Shown piece after piece: positions 10,584 through 18,961 of a DNA stretch of 64,000 nucleotides (position 1 is its first letter; every line of letters begins with the position of its first letter). Under the pieces are notes generated by a model. It searched no databases, was not told the origin of the DNA, and was given only the letters and a program-made list of their open reading frames with translations. This DNA is from QUBU01 sp014337915. GTDB lineage: Bacteria; Pseudomonadota; Gammaproteobacteria; Steroidobacterales; GCA-2729495. The DNA is taken from contig SZOW01000004.1 of NCBI GenBank assembly GCA_030263395.1, forward strand, positions 284,528 to 348,527. Direction: 5' to 3'. The translations under genes and the position numbers were made by a program.

Positions 10584-11306
10584 TCACTCACGCCCCTGCG
10601 GTCCAGTCCCGGGCGCCACTCCGGGGAATGCCGCGGCTGCCCAGCCGAGCACCCTCGAAACCACCTCATCGACGCCGATGCCGGTGGAATCCAGGGTGCG
10701 TGCGTCCGGGCAGGCCCGCAGCGGCGCGACGGTGCGCTCCGCATCGCGGCGGTCGCGCTCCGCCATGTCCTTGGAAAGGGCGGCAAGGCTAACATCAATA
10801 CCCTTCTGCTTCAACTGGTTATGCCGCCTGCGGGCGCGCTCTTCCACGGCGGCAGTCAGGAACACCTTCAGGCCCGCATCCGGGAAAATGACTGAGCCCA
10901 TATCGCGTCCGTCGGCGACCAGCCCGGGCGCCATGCGGAATGCCCGCTGGCGCTCGACCAGCGCCCTGCGCACGGCCGGCCAGGCGGCCACCCGCGAGGC
11001 GGCGGCTCCGGCGGCCTCCGAGCGGATCTCCAGGCTGACATCGCGCCCGCCCAGCAGCACCCGCCCCTCGGGACCGGCAAATGCGTCAAAGCGCGCGTCC
11101 AGGCTGCCGGCCACGGCGGCCAGCGCGGGCTCGTCGTCCAGGGAGACCCCCTCCGCGAGCGCCGCCACCCCGACCACCCTGTAGAGAGCGCCGCTGTCGA
11201 GCAGGTGCCAGCCGAGGCGGCGGGCCACGGCCCGAGCCACGGTCCCCTTGCCCGACCCGCCGGGACCGTCGATGGCCAGGACCGGTACTTCAGCGATGCG
11301 GGTCAC
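10584..11306 (-). CDS. cmk: Cytidylate kinase
   Basis: Phosphorylates CMP and dCMP to the diphosphates. It is 240 aa. The P-loop GPGGSGKGT is at about residues 13-21, and the CMP-binding core with DSGALYR, ADGRDMGSVIFPDA and the LID segment (RARRRHNQLKQKG) are intact. The start is the GTG at 11306: GAGGAG lies about 10 nt upstream and the product then begins VTRIAEVPVLAIDGPGG as expected. It overlaps the end of aroA by 17 nt, so the two are translationally linked. Confidence 0.95.
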   Translation of the reverse strand: MTRIAEVPVLAIDGPGGSGKGTVARAVARRLGWHLLDSGALYRVVGVAALAEGVSLDDEPALAAVAGSLDARFDAFAGPEGRVLLGGRDVSLEIRSEAAGAAASRVAAWPAVRRALVERQRAFRMAPGLVADGRDMGSVIFPDAGLKVFLTAAVEERARRRHNQLKQKGIDVSLAALSKDMAERDRRDAERTVAPLRACPDARTLDSTGIGVDEVVSRVLGWAAAAFPGVAPGTGPQGRE

Positions 11307-12612
11307 TGGACCCGGTCTCCTCGATCTGCAGGCCAACGCGCTGGGCCAACGCGGCGAACCCCGGGAACGATGTCGCCACATTGGCCGTGTCGAGGATGCG
11401 CACCCGGCCACGCGCCCTGCTGGCGCCAACCGCGAAGGACATGGCGATCCGGTGATCGCCCGCGCTGTCGACCTCGCCGCCGCCGAGCGGACCGCCCTGG
11501 ATCCTCGCGCCGTCGGCGGTCTCGGTGACGGCGATGCCCAGCGCCCGCAGGCCTGTGGCCATGACGGCAATGCGATCGCTCTCCTTGTGGCGCAGTTCCT
11601 CGGCGCCGCTGATCACGGTCTCGCCATCGGCGAGCGCGGCGGCCACGAACACCGCGGGGAACTCGTCGATGGCGAGCGGCACCAGGGACGGCGGGATGAC
11701 CGCGCCGCGCAGCTGCGAGGGCCTGACGGTGATGCGCCCGACCGGTTCGGCACCGGGCGGGACATCCTGCGCTTCCACTGTGAAGTCCATGCCCATGAGG
11801 CGGAAGATTTCCAGGATTCCGGTCCGGGTCGGATTCAGGCCGACGTGCTCGATGGCCAGCGCACCATCGCGGGCCAGGGCCGCGGCGAGGATCAGGAAGG
11901 TGGCAGACGACAGGTCGCCGGGCACGTCCACGGGCGCTGCCTGCAGCCGGCCGGCGGGTTCGAGCGTGACCACCGGACCGTCGCGCCGCACCGCCTGGCC
12001 AAACGCCGCCAGCATCCGCTCGGTATGGTCGCGCGTCACGGCCGGCTCCCGTACCGTCGTCGTGCCACTCGCATAGAGCCCCGCCAGCAGCACGGCGGAC
12101 TTGACCTGTGCGCTGGCCACCGGCAGCGCGTAGTCGATGCCATGCAGGGCGGAACCGCCGCGGATGCGCAGCGGCGGGCGGCCGCTCTGGGTCTCGATGC
12201 CGGCGCCCATCTCGCGCAGCGGCTGTGCCACGCGCTCCATCGGCCGCTTCGACAGCGAGGCATCACCCACCAGGGTCGTCTCGAAGGACTGGCCGGCCAG
12301 CAGGCCGGTCAGCAACCGCATGGCAGTGCCTGAGTTGCCCATGTCGAGCGGACCTGCGGGCGGTCGCAACCCCCGCAGGCCGACACCGGCCAGCGTGACG
12401 TCCGTTTGGCCGCCCCGCTCCACCTGCACACCCATGGCCTGCATCGCCGCCAGCGTTGCCAGGCAGTCCTCGCCAGGGAGGAAGCCACTGATCCGCGTAG
12501 TGCCCGAGGCGATTGCACCGAGCATGATCGCGCGATGCGAAATGGACTTGTCACCCGGCACGCGAATGCTGCCATCGATGCGCCCGCTCGGGCGGGCCAG
12601 CAGGCACTTCAC
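11290..12612 (-). CDS. aroA: 3-phosphoshikimate 1-carboxyvinyltransferase (EPSP synthase)
   Basis: Sixth step of the shikimate pathway, joining shikimate-3-phosphate and PEP. It is 440 aa. The N-terminal PGDKSISHRA motif carries the substrate-binding Lys and Ser, LDMGNSGTAMRLL is the family signature, and the catalytic region AIDEFPA and the KESDRI motif are present. In Pseudomonas aroA is fused to tyrA; here it stands alone, with no tyrA or hisC in the neighbourhood. It lies between pheA and cmk, on the same strand as both. Confidence 0.97.
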   Translation of the reverse strand: MKCLLARPSGRIDGSIRVPGDKSISHRAIMLGAIASGTTRISGFLPGEDCLATLAAMQAMGVQVERGGQTDVTLAGVGLRGLRPPAGPLDMGNSGTAMRLLTGLLAGQSFETTLVGDASLSKRPMERVAQPLREMGAGIETQSGRPPLRIRGGSALHGIDYALPVASAQVKSAVLLAGLYASGTTTVREPAVTRDHTERMLAAFGQAVRRDGPVVTLEPAGRLQAAPVDVPGDLSSATFLILAAALARDGALAIEHVGLNPTRTGILEIFRLMGMDFTVEAQDVPPGAEPVGRITVRPSQLRGAVIPPSLVPLAIDEFPAVFVAAALADGETVISGAEELRHKESDRIAVMATGLRALGIAVTETADGARIQGGPLGGGEVDSAGDHRIAMSFAVGASRARGRVRILDTANVATSFPGFAALAQRVGLQIEETGSSDPHR

Positions 12613-12657
12613 GGAATACTCCTGCCGGCGGCGTCGCTGGGCCGTTCCATGCGCGGG

Positions 12658-13797
12658 CTAGAGAATGGCTTTTGGATAGGAGCCGAGGACACGGAACAGG
12701 TCCGCCTGGCGGCGCAGCTGCGCCAGCGCCTGTGCTACATGGCGCTCTTCGGCATGGCCATCGACGTCAACGAAGAAGACGTAGTGCCACTTGCGCTGGC
12801 GCGAGGGGCGCGACTCGATGCGCGTCATGTTGACCTTGTGCTTCGCCAGCGGCGCCAGCAGGCGATGCAGCGCGCCGGCATCCTCACCCTTGCTGCTCGA
12901 GAGCAGCAGGCTGGTCTTGTCGTCGCCACTCGCCGGAAACAGCTTGCGCCCCACGACCAGGAAGCGCGTGGTGTTATCCGGCCGGTCCTCGATGTCGGCC
13001 ACGAGCTTGTCGAGGCCATAGACCTCCGCTGCCGCATCGCCGGCAATGGCCGCGGTACCGGCCTCGTCGCGGGCGCGACGCGCGCCCTCGGCATTGCTGG
13101 TGGCCTCCACCGTCGGTACGCCCGGCAGGTACTCACGCAGCCAGCCTCGGCACTGGGCCAGCGACTGCGGATGGGCACAGACCCGCGCCACCTGCTCCAG
13201 TGACGACATCGTGCCCAGCAGGTGCTGGCGCACACGCAACTCGACCTCGCCACAGATCTTCAGCGGTGACCCCAGGAACAGGTCAAGCGTATGGTTGACG
13301 GTGCCCTCGGTGGAGTTCTCCACCGGCACGACGCCGAAATCCGCGGCGCCCGACTCCACCTCGTGGAAGACCTCATCGATGGTGCCGAGGGGCAGCGCGC
13401 GCACTGAATGGCCAAACTGCTTGTAGACGGCCGACTGGCTGAACGTGCCCTCGGGGCCCAGGTAACCGACCTTCAGCGGTTCCTCCTGGGCCAGGCAGGC
13501 GGACATGATTTCGCGGAACAGCCGCACCATCTCCTCGTTGCTGAGCGGTCCGCGGTTGCGCCTGGCGACCCCGCGCAGCACCTGCGCCTCGCGCTCGGGA
13601 CGATAGAAATCCGCCGCGCCGTGCAGCCCCTTGGCAACGCCCACCTGCTGCGCCAGTCGCGCACGCTCGCTGATGCGCTCGCCGAGTTCGGCATCCAGGG
13701 CGTCGATCCGCGCCCGGATCGCGGCCAGCTCCGCCTCCGCTGCTGCCGGTCGGGCGGCGCCCCGGCCCCTGGACGGGCTCTTGCGCTTGCGGGCCAT
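12658..13797 (-). CDS. pheA: Bifunctional chorismate mutase / prephenate dehydratase (P-protein)
   Basis: Converts chorismate to prephenate and then to phenylpyruvate. The protein has 379 aa: a basic Ser/Arg-rich N-terminal tail (1-20), an AroQ chorismate mutase domain (about 22-105), prephenate dehydratase (about 110-285, with GPEGTFSQ and the catalytic NSTEGTVN), and a C-terminal ACT domain with the Phe-binding ESRPSR motif. The last probably gives feedback inhibition by phenylalanine. The 20-residue basic tail is longer than in many homologues and looks like a flexible extension. It sits between serA and aroA, all on the minus strand. Confidence 0.95.
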   Translation of the reverse strand: MARKRKSPSRGRGAARPAAAEAELAAIRARIDALDAELGERISERARLAQQVGVAKGLHGAADFYRPEREAQVLRGVARRNRGPLSNEEMVRLFREIMSACLAQEEPLKVGYLGPEGTFSQSAVYKQFGHSVRALPLGTIDEVFHEVESGAADFGVVPVENSTEGTVNHTLDLFLGSPLKICGEVELRVRQHLLGTMSSLEQVARVCAHPQSLAQCRGWLREYLPGVPTVEATSNAEGARRARDEAGTAAIAGDAAAEVYGLDKLVADIEDRPDNTTRFLVVGRKLFPASGDDKTSLLLSSSKGEDAGALHRLLAPLAKHKVNMTRIESRPSRQRKWHYVFFVDVDGHAEERHVAQALAQLRRQADLFRVLGSYPKAIL

Positions 13798-13814
13798 GTA
13801 GATACCTGCTCCGG

Positions 13815-14996
13815 TCAGGCAGCCTGCGGGCGCCCGAGGTCGCGCACGCAGAGGACGCCCTCGATGCCGCGGATCTTCGCCAGCAGTTGGGGCGAGGGTG
13901 CGCCATCGAGGTCGACGATGGTGTAGGCGAGGTTGCCGCGCGACTTGTTGAGCAGGTCGGCGATGTTCAGGCCGGCATCGCCGAGGCTGCTGGAAATCTG
14001 CCCGACCATGTTCGGCACGTTGGCGTTGGCAATGGTGATGCGGTGCGCGTCCATGCGCGGCAGGTCGGCATCGGGGAAGTTCACCGAGTGGCGGACCAGG
14101 CCGTTCTCCAGGTAGCCGCGCACGGTGTCGGCCACCATGACGGCGCAGTTGATCTCCGCCTCTTCCGTGGAGGCGCCGAGGTGCGGCAGGGCGATCACGC
14201 CCTCGCGGCCGAGCAGCCTGCGGCTCGGGAAATCGCAGACATAGGCCGCGAGCTTGCCAGCGGCCAGCGCATCGAGGATCGCGGCTTCGTCGACGATCTC
14301 GCCGCGCGCGAAGTTCAGCACCACCGCCTTGCCCGGCATCAGCCTGATGCGGGCTTCGTTCACCAGCGACCGGGTTGCGTCCAGCAGCGGCACGTGCAGG
14401 CTGATGACGTCGGCACGGCTGAACAGTTCGTCAAGGCTGCGCGCCTTTTCCACGCCGGAGGACAGCTCCCAGGCACGCTCCACCGTGATCTGCGGATCGA
14501 AGCCGATGACACGCATGCCGAGTGCCAGAGCCGCGTTGGCCACCTGCACGCCGATGGCGCCGAGGCCAACCACGCCGAGGGTGCGGCTGGGCAGCTCATG
14601 GCCCACGAACTTCTTCTTGCCAGCCTCGACGGCCTTGTCGAGCTCGGCCCCCTCGCCGGGCAGCTGCCGGGTGAAGTCCCAGGCCTGGCAGAGGTTGCGC
14701 GCGGCGAGCAGCATGCCAGCGATGACCAGTTCCTTCACGGCATTGGCGTTGGCGCCAGGCGCATTGAACACGGGAACGCCCTGCTTCGACAGCCGGTCCA
14801 CCGGAATGTTGTTGGTGCCTGCACCGGCGCGGCCGATGGCCAGCACCGACTTCGGGATGTCCATATCGTGCATCTTCGCGGAACGCACCAGGATGGCGTC
14901 GGGATGGCCGATCTCGGAGGCAATCTCGTAGCGTTCCCGCGGCAACCGGGCGAGCCCCTGGACCGCGATGCTGTTGAGCGTGAGTACCTTGTACAT
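13815..14996 (-). CDS. serA: D-3-phosphoglycerate dehydrogenase, ACT-domain type
   Basis: First step of serine synthesis: oxidises 3-phosphoglycerate with NAD+. It is 393 aa. The Rossmann motif GLGAIGVQVA is in the middle, the catalytic Arg lies in NFARGEIVDE, the Glu further on, and the His in PHLGASTEEA. A short C-terminal ACT domain (about 315-393) follows, which in this class gives serine feedback control. The pairing with serC directly upstream (39 nt) forms a serine-synthesis unit. In Pseudomonas the equivalent position holds no serA, so this is a lineage-specific arrangement. Confidence 0.93.
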   Translation of the reverse strand: MYKVLTLNSIAVQGLARLPRERYEIASEIGHPDAILVRSAKMHDMDIPKSVLAIGRAGAGTNNIPVDRLSKQGVPVFNAPGANANAVKELVIAGMLLAARNLCQAWDFTRQLPGEGAELDKAVEAGKKKFVGHELPSRTLGVVGLGAIGVQVANAALALGMRVIGFDPQITVERAWELSSGVEKARSLDELFSRADVISLHVPLLDATRSLVNEARIRLMPGKAVVLNFARGEIVDEAAILDALAAGKLAAYVCDFPSRRLLGREGVIALPHLGASTEEAEINCAVMVADTVRGYLENGLVRHSVNFPDADLPRMDAHRITIANANVPNMVGQISSSLGDAGLNIADLLNKSRGNLAYTIVDLDGAPSPQLLAKIRGIEGVLCVRDLGRPQAA

Positions 14997-15035
14997 TGCA
15001 GTGCTTGCTTCGTCGTCTCTGGGTGAGTGCTGCCG

Positions 15036-16118
15036 TCAACCGTGACGGCGTGCGAAATCCGCCATGAAGGCGGCCAGGGCATCGACCCCCGCCTCAGGCA
15101 TGGCATTGTAGATGCTGGCGCGCATGCCGCCGACTGAACGATGGCCCTTCAGCTCGGCCAGGCCAGCGGCCGTGGCCTCGGCGAGAAAGGTTGCATCCAG
15201 CGCGGCATCCGGCAGGGTGAACGGCACGTTCATCCACGAACGGTGGGCGGGTGCCACGGGATTGCGGTAGTAGCCCGAGCCGTCGATGGCCCGGTAGAGC
15301 TTTTCGGCCTTGCGCCGGTTCACTTCGGCGATGCGTGCCAGGCCGCCCTGGCGCTTCAGCCACTGGAACACCAGGCCGGCGATGTACCAGGAATAGGTCG
15401 GGGGCGTGTTGAGCATGCTCCCCTCCTTCGCCTGTGACGCATAACGCAGGATCGGCGGCACGGTCTCGGGCACCCGCTCCAGCAGGTCGCGGCGCACGAT
15501 CATCAGCACCAGGCCGGCCGGGCCGATGTTCTTCTGGGCACCGGCATAGATCATGCCGAATTTCCGCACATCCACCGGGCGCGACAGGATGGTGGAGGAC
15601 ATGTCCGCAACCAGTGGCACCGGGCCGACATCCGGTACCTCGTGGAACTCCAGCCCGCCGATGGTCTCGTTCGGACAGTAGTGCAGGTAGGCCGCTCCCG
15701 GGCTCAGCTTCCAGCTGGCACGCGCCGGCACGTCGGTGTAGTTGCCGGCCGCACCATCGGCGACGATGTTGACCTTGCGGCTGGCCTTGGCCTCGGCACT
15801 GGCCTTCTTCGACCATTGGCCGGTCACCAGGTAGTCCACGACCTGCTCCGGTCCCGAGAGGTTCATCGGGATGAGCGCGAACTGCTGCGTGGCACCGCCC
15901 TGCAGGAACAGCACGGCATAGTCGTCGGGCACGCCCAGCAGTTCGCGGACGTCCGCCTCGGCCTGCTCGGCCACCTTGATGAAGGCCTTGCCGCGGTGGC
16001 TGACTTCCATGACGGAAACGCCGCGGCCCTGCCAGTCGATCATCTCGTCCCTGGCCTGCTCGAGTACCTCCAGCGGCAAGGTGGCCGGACCTGCGCTGAA
16101 ATTGAATATGCGACCCAT
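15036..16118 (-). CDS. serC: Phosphoserine aminotransferase
   Basis: PLP enzyme that converts 3-phosphohydroxypyruvate to phosphoserine; it also serves in pyridoxine synthesis. It is 360 aa from the ATG at 16118 (MGRIFNFSAGPATLP), which is the canonical N-terminus; a longer in-frame reading starts 48 nt earlier but adds non-family residues. The cofactor lysine lies in YAGAQKNIGPAG, and the FLQGGATQQF and GGMRASIYNA motifs are present. It follows gyrA and precedes serA. Confidence 0.96.
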   Translation of the reverse strand: MGRIFNFSAGPATLPLEVLEQARDEMIDWQGRGVSVMEVSHRGKAFIKVAEQAEADVRELLGVPDDYAVLFLQGGATQQFALIPMNLSGPEQVVDYLVTGQWSKKASAEAKASRKVNIVADGAAGNYTDVPARASWKLSPGAAYLHYCPNETIGGLEFHEVPDVGPVPLVADMSSTILSRPVDVRKFGMIYAGAQKNIGPAGLVLMIVRRDLLERVPETVPPILRYASQAKEGSMLNTPPTYSWYIAGLVFQWLKRQGGLARIAEVNRRKAEKLYRAIDGSGYYRNPVAPAHRSWMNVPFTLPDAALDATFLAEATAAGLAELKGHRSVGGMRASIYNAMPEAGVDALAAFMADFARRHG

Positions 16119-16196
16119 AACCCTGACTTCGTGCCTCCATTGAGAAGAGCGAAGGCCGCGGAGCACAGCCCTCGCCCGGTTGAATCCGCCCTGCCG

Positions 16197-18743
16197 CTAT
16201 TCCTGGTCGTCGTCGCCCGAGAGGGCGATGATGCGGTCCAGCCCGACCAGGCGCTCGCCTTCGTCGAGGCGGATGAGCCGCACACCCTGGGTGTTGCGGC
16301 CCTGCTCGGAAATCTCGTCCACCGGCGTGCGCACCAGCGTGCCCACCGAGCTGATCAGCACGACATCGTCGCCGGGCTCGACCTGGATGGCGCCGACCAT
16401 GCGGCCATTGCGCTCCGAGGTCTGGATGCCGATCACGCCCTGGCCGCCGCGACCCTGCAGCGGGAACTCATCGACGCGCGTGCGCTTGCCGAAGCCGTTC
16501 TCGGTAGCCGTGAGGATGGTGCCGTCGGCCACGATCATCAGCGCGATGACCTCGTGGCCCTCGCCGAGGCGGATGCCACGCACGCCGGCCGCGGTCCTGC
16601 CCATGGGACGGACGTCATCCTCGTGGAAGCGGATAGCCTTGCCGGAGCTGGCGCAGAGCATGATGTGGCTCTTGCCGTCGGTGATCGCCACGTCGACCAG
16701 CCGGTCGCTGTCATGCAGCTCGACAGCGCGGATGCCGGCGTTGCGCGGCCGCGAGAAGGCATCGAGGCTGGTCTTCTTGACGATGCCCTGGCTGGTGGCC
16801 ATGAACACGTACTTGTCCGGCTCGTATTCGCGGATCGGCAGCACGGCGTTGACGCGCTCGCCCTCCTCCAGCGGCAGCAGGTTGACGATCGGCCGGCCGC
16901 GGGCCTCGCGGCTCGCGCGCGGCAGCTGGTAGACCTTGAGCCAGAACAGGCGCCCGAGGCTGGTAAAACACAGCAAGGTGTCGTGGGTGTTGGCCACGAA
17001 CAGCTTGTCGATGAAGTCCTCGTCCCGGACCTTGGTCGCCGTGCGCCCGCGTCCGCCGCGGCGCTGCACGTGGTAGTCCGCGAGGCTCTGCGCCTTGGCG
17101 TAGCCGCCGTGGGACAGGGTGACCACCACGTCCTCCTGCGGCACGAGGTCTTCGATCGACAGGCTCTCGTGGCTCTCGATGATCTCGGTGCGCCGCGGAT
17201 CGGCATAGCGCTCGCGAATGTCGCTGAGCTCGGCGCGGATGACCGCCATCAGCTTGTCCGGGTTGCGGAGGATCTCGGTGAACTCGCGGATGTTGTCCAG
17301 CAGTTCCCGGTACTCGTCGAGGATCTTGTCCTGCTCCAGCGCCGTCAGGCGGTGCAGGCGCAGGTCGAGGATCGCCTGGGCCTGGACCGCCGACAGCCGG
17401 TAGCCGCCCTCGACCAGGCCGAACTCGCCGCCGATGTCCGGCGGCCGGGTGGTGACCTCGCCCGCGCGGGCCAGCATCTCGGTGACCGCGCCCGGGATCC
17501 AGACGCGGGCGACGAGCGCCTCGCGCGCCGCGGCCGGCGATGCCGACGCCTTGATGACGGCGATCACCTCGTCGATGTTCGCCAGCGCCACCGCCTGGCC
17601 TTCGAGCAGGTGGGCACGTTCGCGGGTCTTGCGCAGGTCGAAGATCGTGCGCCGCGTCACCACCTCGCGCCGGTGGCGCAGGAAGGCCTCGAGGATGTCC
17701 CGCAGCGTCAGCAGCCGCGGCCGGCCGTCGCGCAGCGCGACCATGTTGATGCCGAACACCGTTTCCAGCGGTGTCTGCGCATAGAGGTTGTTCAGCACCA
17801 CATCGGTGAGCTGGCCGCGGCGCAGCTCGATGACGATGCGCATGCCGTCCTTGTCGGACTCGTCGCGCAGCTCGCTGATGCCCTCGATCTTCTTGTCCCG
17901 CACCAGTTCAGCGATCTTTTCGATCAGGCGCGCCTTGTTCACCTGGTAGGGCAGCTCGGTGACGATGATGGCCTCGCGGCCCTTGTCGTCGATGGGCTCG
18001 ACATGGGTACGAGCCCGTACGTGGCAGCGGCCGCGGCCGCGCGCATAGGCCTCGTAGACACCGTTGGTGCCGTTGATGATGCCCGCAGTCGGGAAATCGG
18101 GACCCGGGATGCGCTTGATCAGCTCGGCCAGCTCGATGTTCGGGTCATCCATCAGCGCCAGCACGCCATCGATGACCTCGCCGAGGTTGTGGGGCGGGAT
18201 GTTGGTCGCCATGCCGACGGCGATGCCGGAGGAGCCGTTGACCAGCAGGTGCGGCACGCGGGTCGGCAGTACGGTCGGCTCCTGCTCCGAACCGTCGTAG
18301 TTCGGGACGAAGTCCACCGTCTCCTTGTCGATGTCCGCCAGCAGCTCGCCGGCGATGCGCGCCATGCGCACCTCGGTGTAACGCATGGCGGCCGGCGCGT
18401 CGCCATCCACCGAGCCGAAGTTGCCCTGACCGTCGACCAGCAGGTAGCGCATCGAGAATGGCTGGGCCAGGCGCACGATGGTGTCGTACACCGCCACGTC
18501 ACCATGGGGGTGGTACTTGCCGATGACATCGCCGACCACGCGGGCGGACTTCTTGTAGGGCTTGCTGTGGTCGTTGCCGAGTTCCCGCATGGCATGCAGC
18601 ACGCGGCGGTGCACCGGCTTGAGCCCGTCGCGGACGTCGGGAAGGGCGCGGCCAACGATGACGCTCATCGCGTAGTCCAGGTAGGACTGGCGCATCTCGT
18701 CCTCGAGATTGACCGGCAGGATTTCCTGGGCTATGTCCGCCAT
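16197..18743 (-). CDS. gyrA: DNA gyrase subunit A
   Basis: Breakage-reunion subunit of gyrase. It is 848 aa. Numbering matches E. coli exactly in the N-terminal domain: catalytic Tyr122 in AAMRYTEVR, and the quinolone-resistance region YHPHGDVAVYD at 77-87. Position 83 is Val (codon GTG, 18495-18497) instead of the common Ser or Thr, while Asp87 is kept. The GQRGGRG-like loop (RRGGRGRTATKV) and six C-terminal beta-pinwheel blades follow. The C-terminus ends in an acidic tail (SGDDDQE). It heads the long minus-strand array and is divergent from the MtaD-like gene. Confidence 0.97.
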   Translation of the reverse strand: MADIAQEILPVNLEDEMRQSYLDYAMSVIVGRALPDVRDGLKPVHRRVLHAMRELGNDHSKPYKKSARVVGDVIGKYHPHGDVAVYDTIVRLAQPFSMRYLLVDGQGNFGSVDGDAPAAMRYTEVRMARIAGELLADIDKETVDFVPNYDGSEQEPTVLPTRVPHLLVNGSSGIAVGMATNIPPHNLGEVIDGVLALMDDPNIELAELIKRIPGPDFPTAGIINGTNGVYEAYARGRGRCHVRARTHVEPIDDKGREAIIVTELPYQVNKARLIEKIAELVRDKKIEGISELRDESDKDGMRIVIELRRGQLTDVVLNNLYAQTPLETVFGINMVALRDGRPRLLTLRDILEAFLRHRREVVTRRTIFDLRKTRERAHLLEGQAVALANIDEVIAVIKASASPAAAREALVARVWIPGAVTEMLARAGEVTTRPPDIGGEFGLVEGGYRLSAVQAQAILDLRLHRLTALEQDKILDEYRELLDNIREFTEILRNPDKLMAVIRAELSDIRERYADPRRTEIIESHESLSIEDLVPQEDVVVTLSHGGYAKAQSLADYHVQRRGGRGRTATKVRDEDFIDKLFVANTHDTLLCFTSLGRLFWLKVYQLPRASREARGRPIVNLLPLEEGERVNAVLPIREYEPDKYVFMATSQGIVKKTSLDAFSRPRNAGIRAVELHDSDRLVDVAITDGKSHIMLCASSGKAIRFHEDDVRPMGRTAAGVRGIRLGEGHEVIALMIVADGTILTATENGFGKRTRVDEFPLQGRGGQGVIGIQTSERNGRMVGAIQVEPGDDVVLISSVGTLVRTPVDEISEQGRNTQGVRLIRLDEGERLVGLDRIIALSGDDDQE

Positions 18744-18961
18744 GATTGCAACAATTCACCAGCATCGGCCCCCGGCGGGATGCGCCAGGGCCCGAGTACA
18801 GCCACCGTCTTTCGAAGTCCGGCCCGGGAGCGGCCGGCAGACCGATTACAGCCGCGAAGTTTAGCACAGGCACCGTGCTGGCCGCAGGTCCGGCAGCAGC
18901 GCCGGAGCCGCGAAATGCCGCGGTTTTATCGCGCCATGCGATCAGGCAATATGCCCCGCCG

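Noticed and set aside
18746..18961. 5' extension of the MtaD-like gene
   Set aside because: The in-frame extension has no similarity to the family, begins within the divergent gyrA promoter region, and the internal ATG at 18962 aligns with the normal N-terminus.
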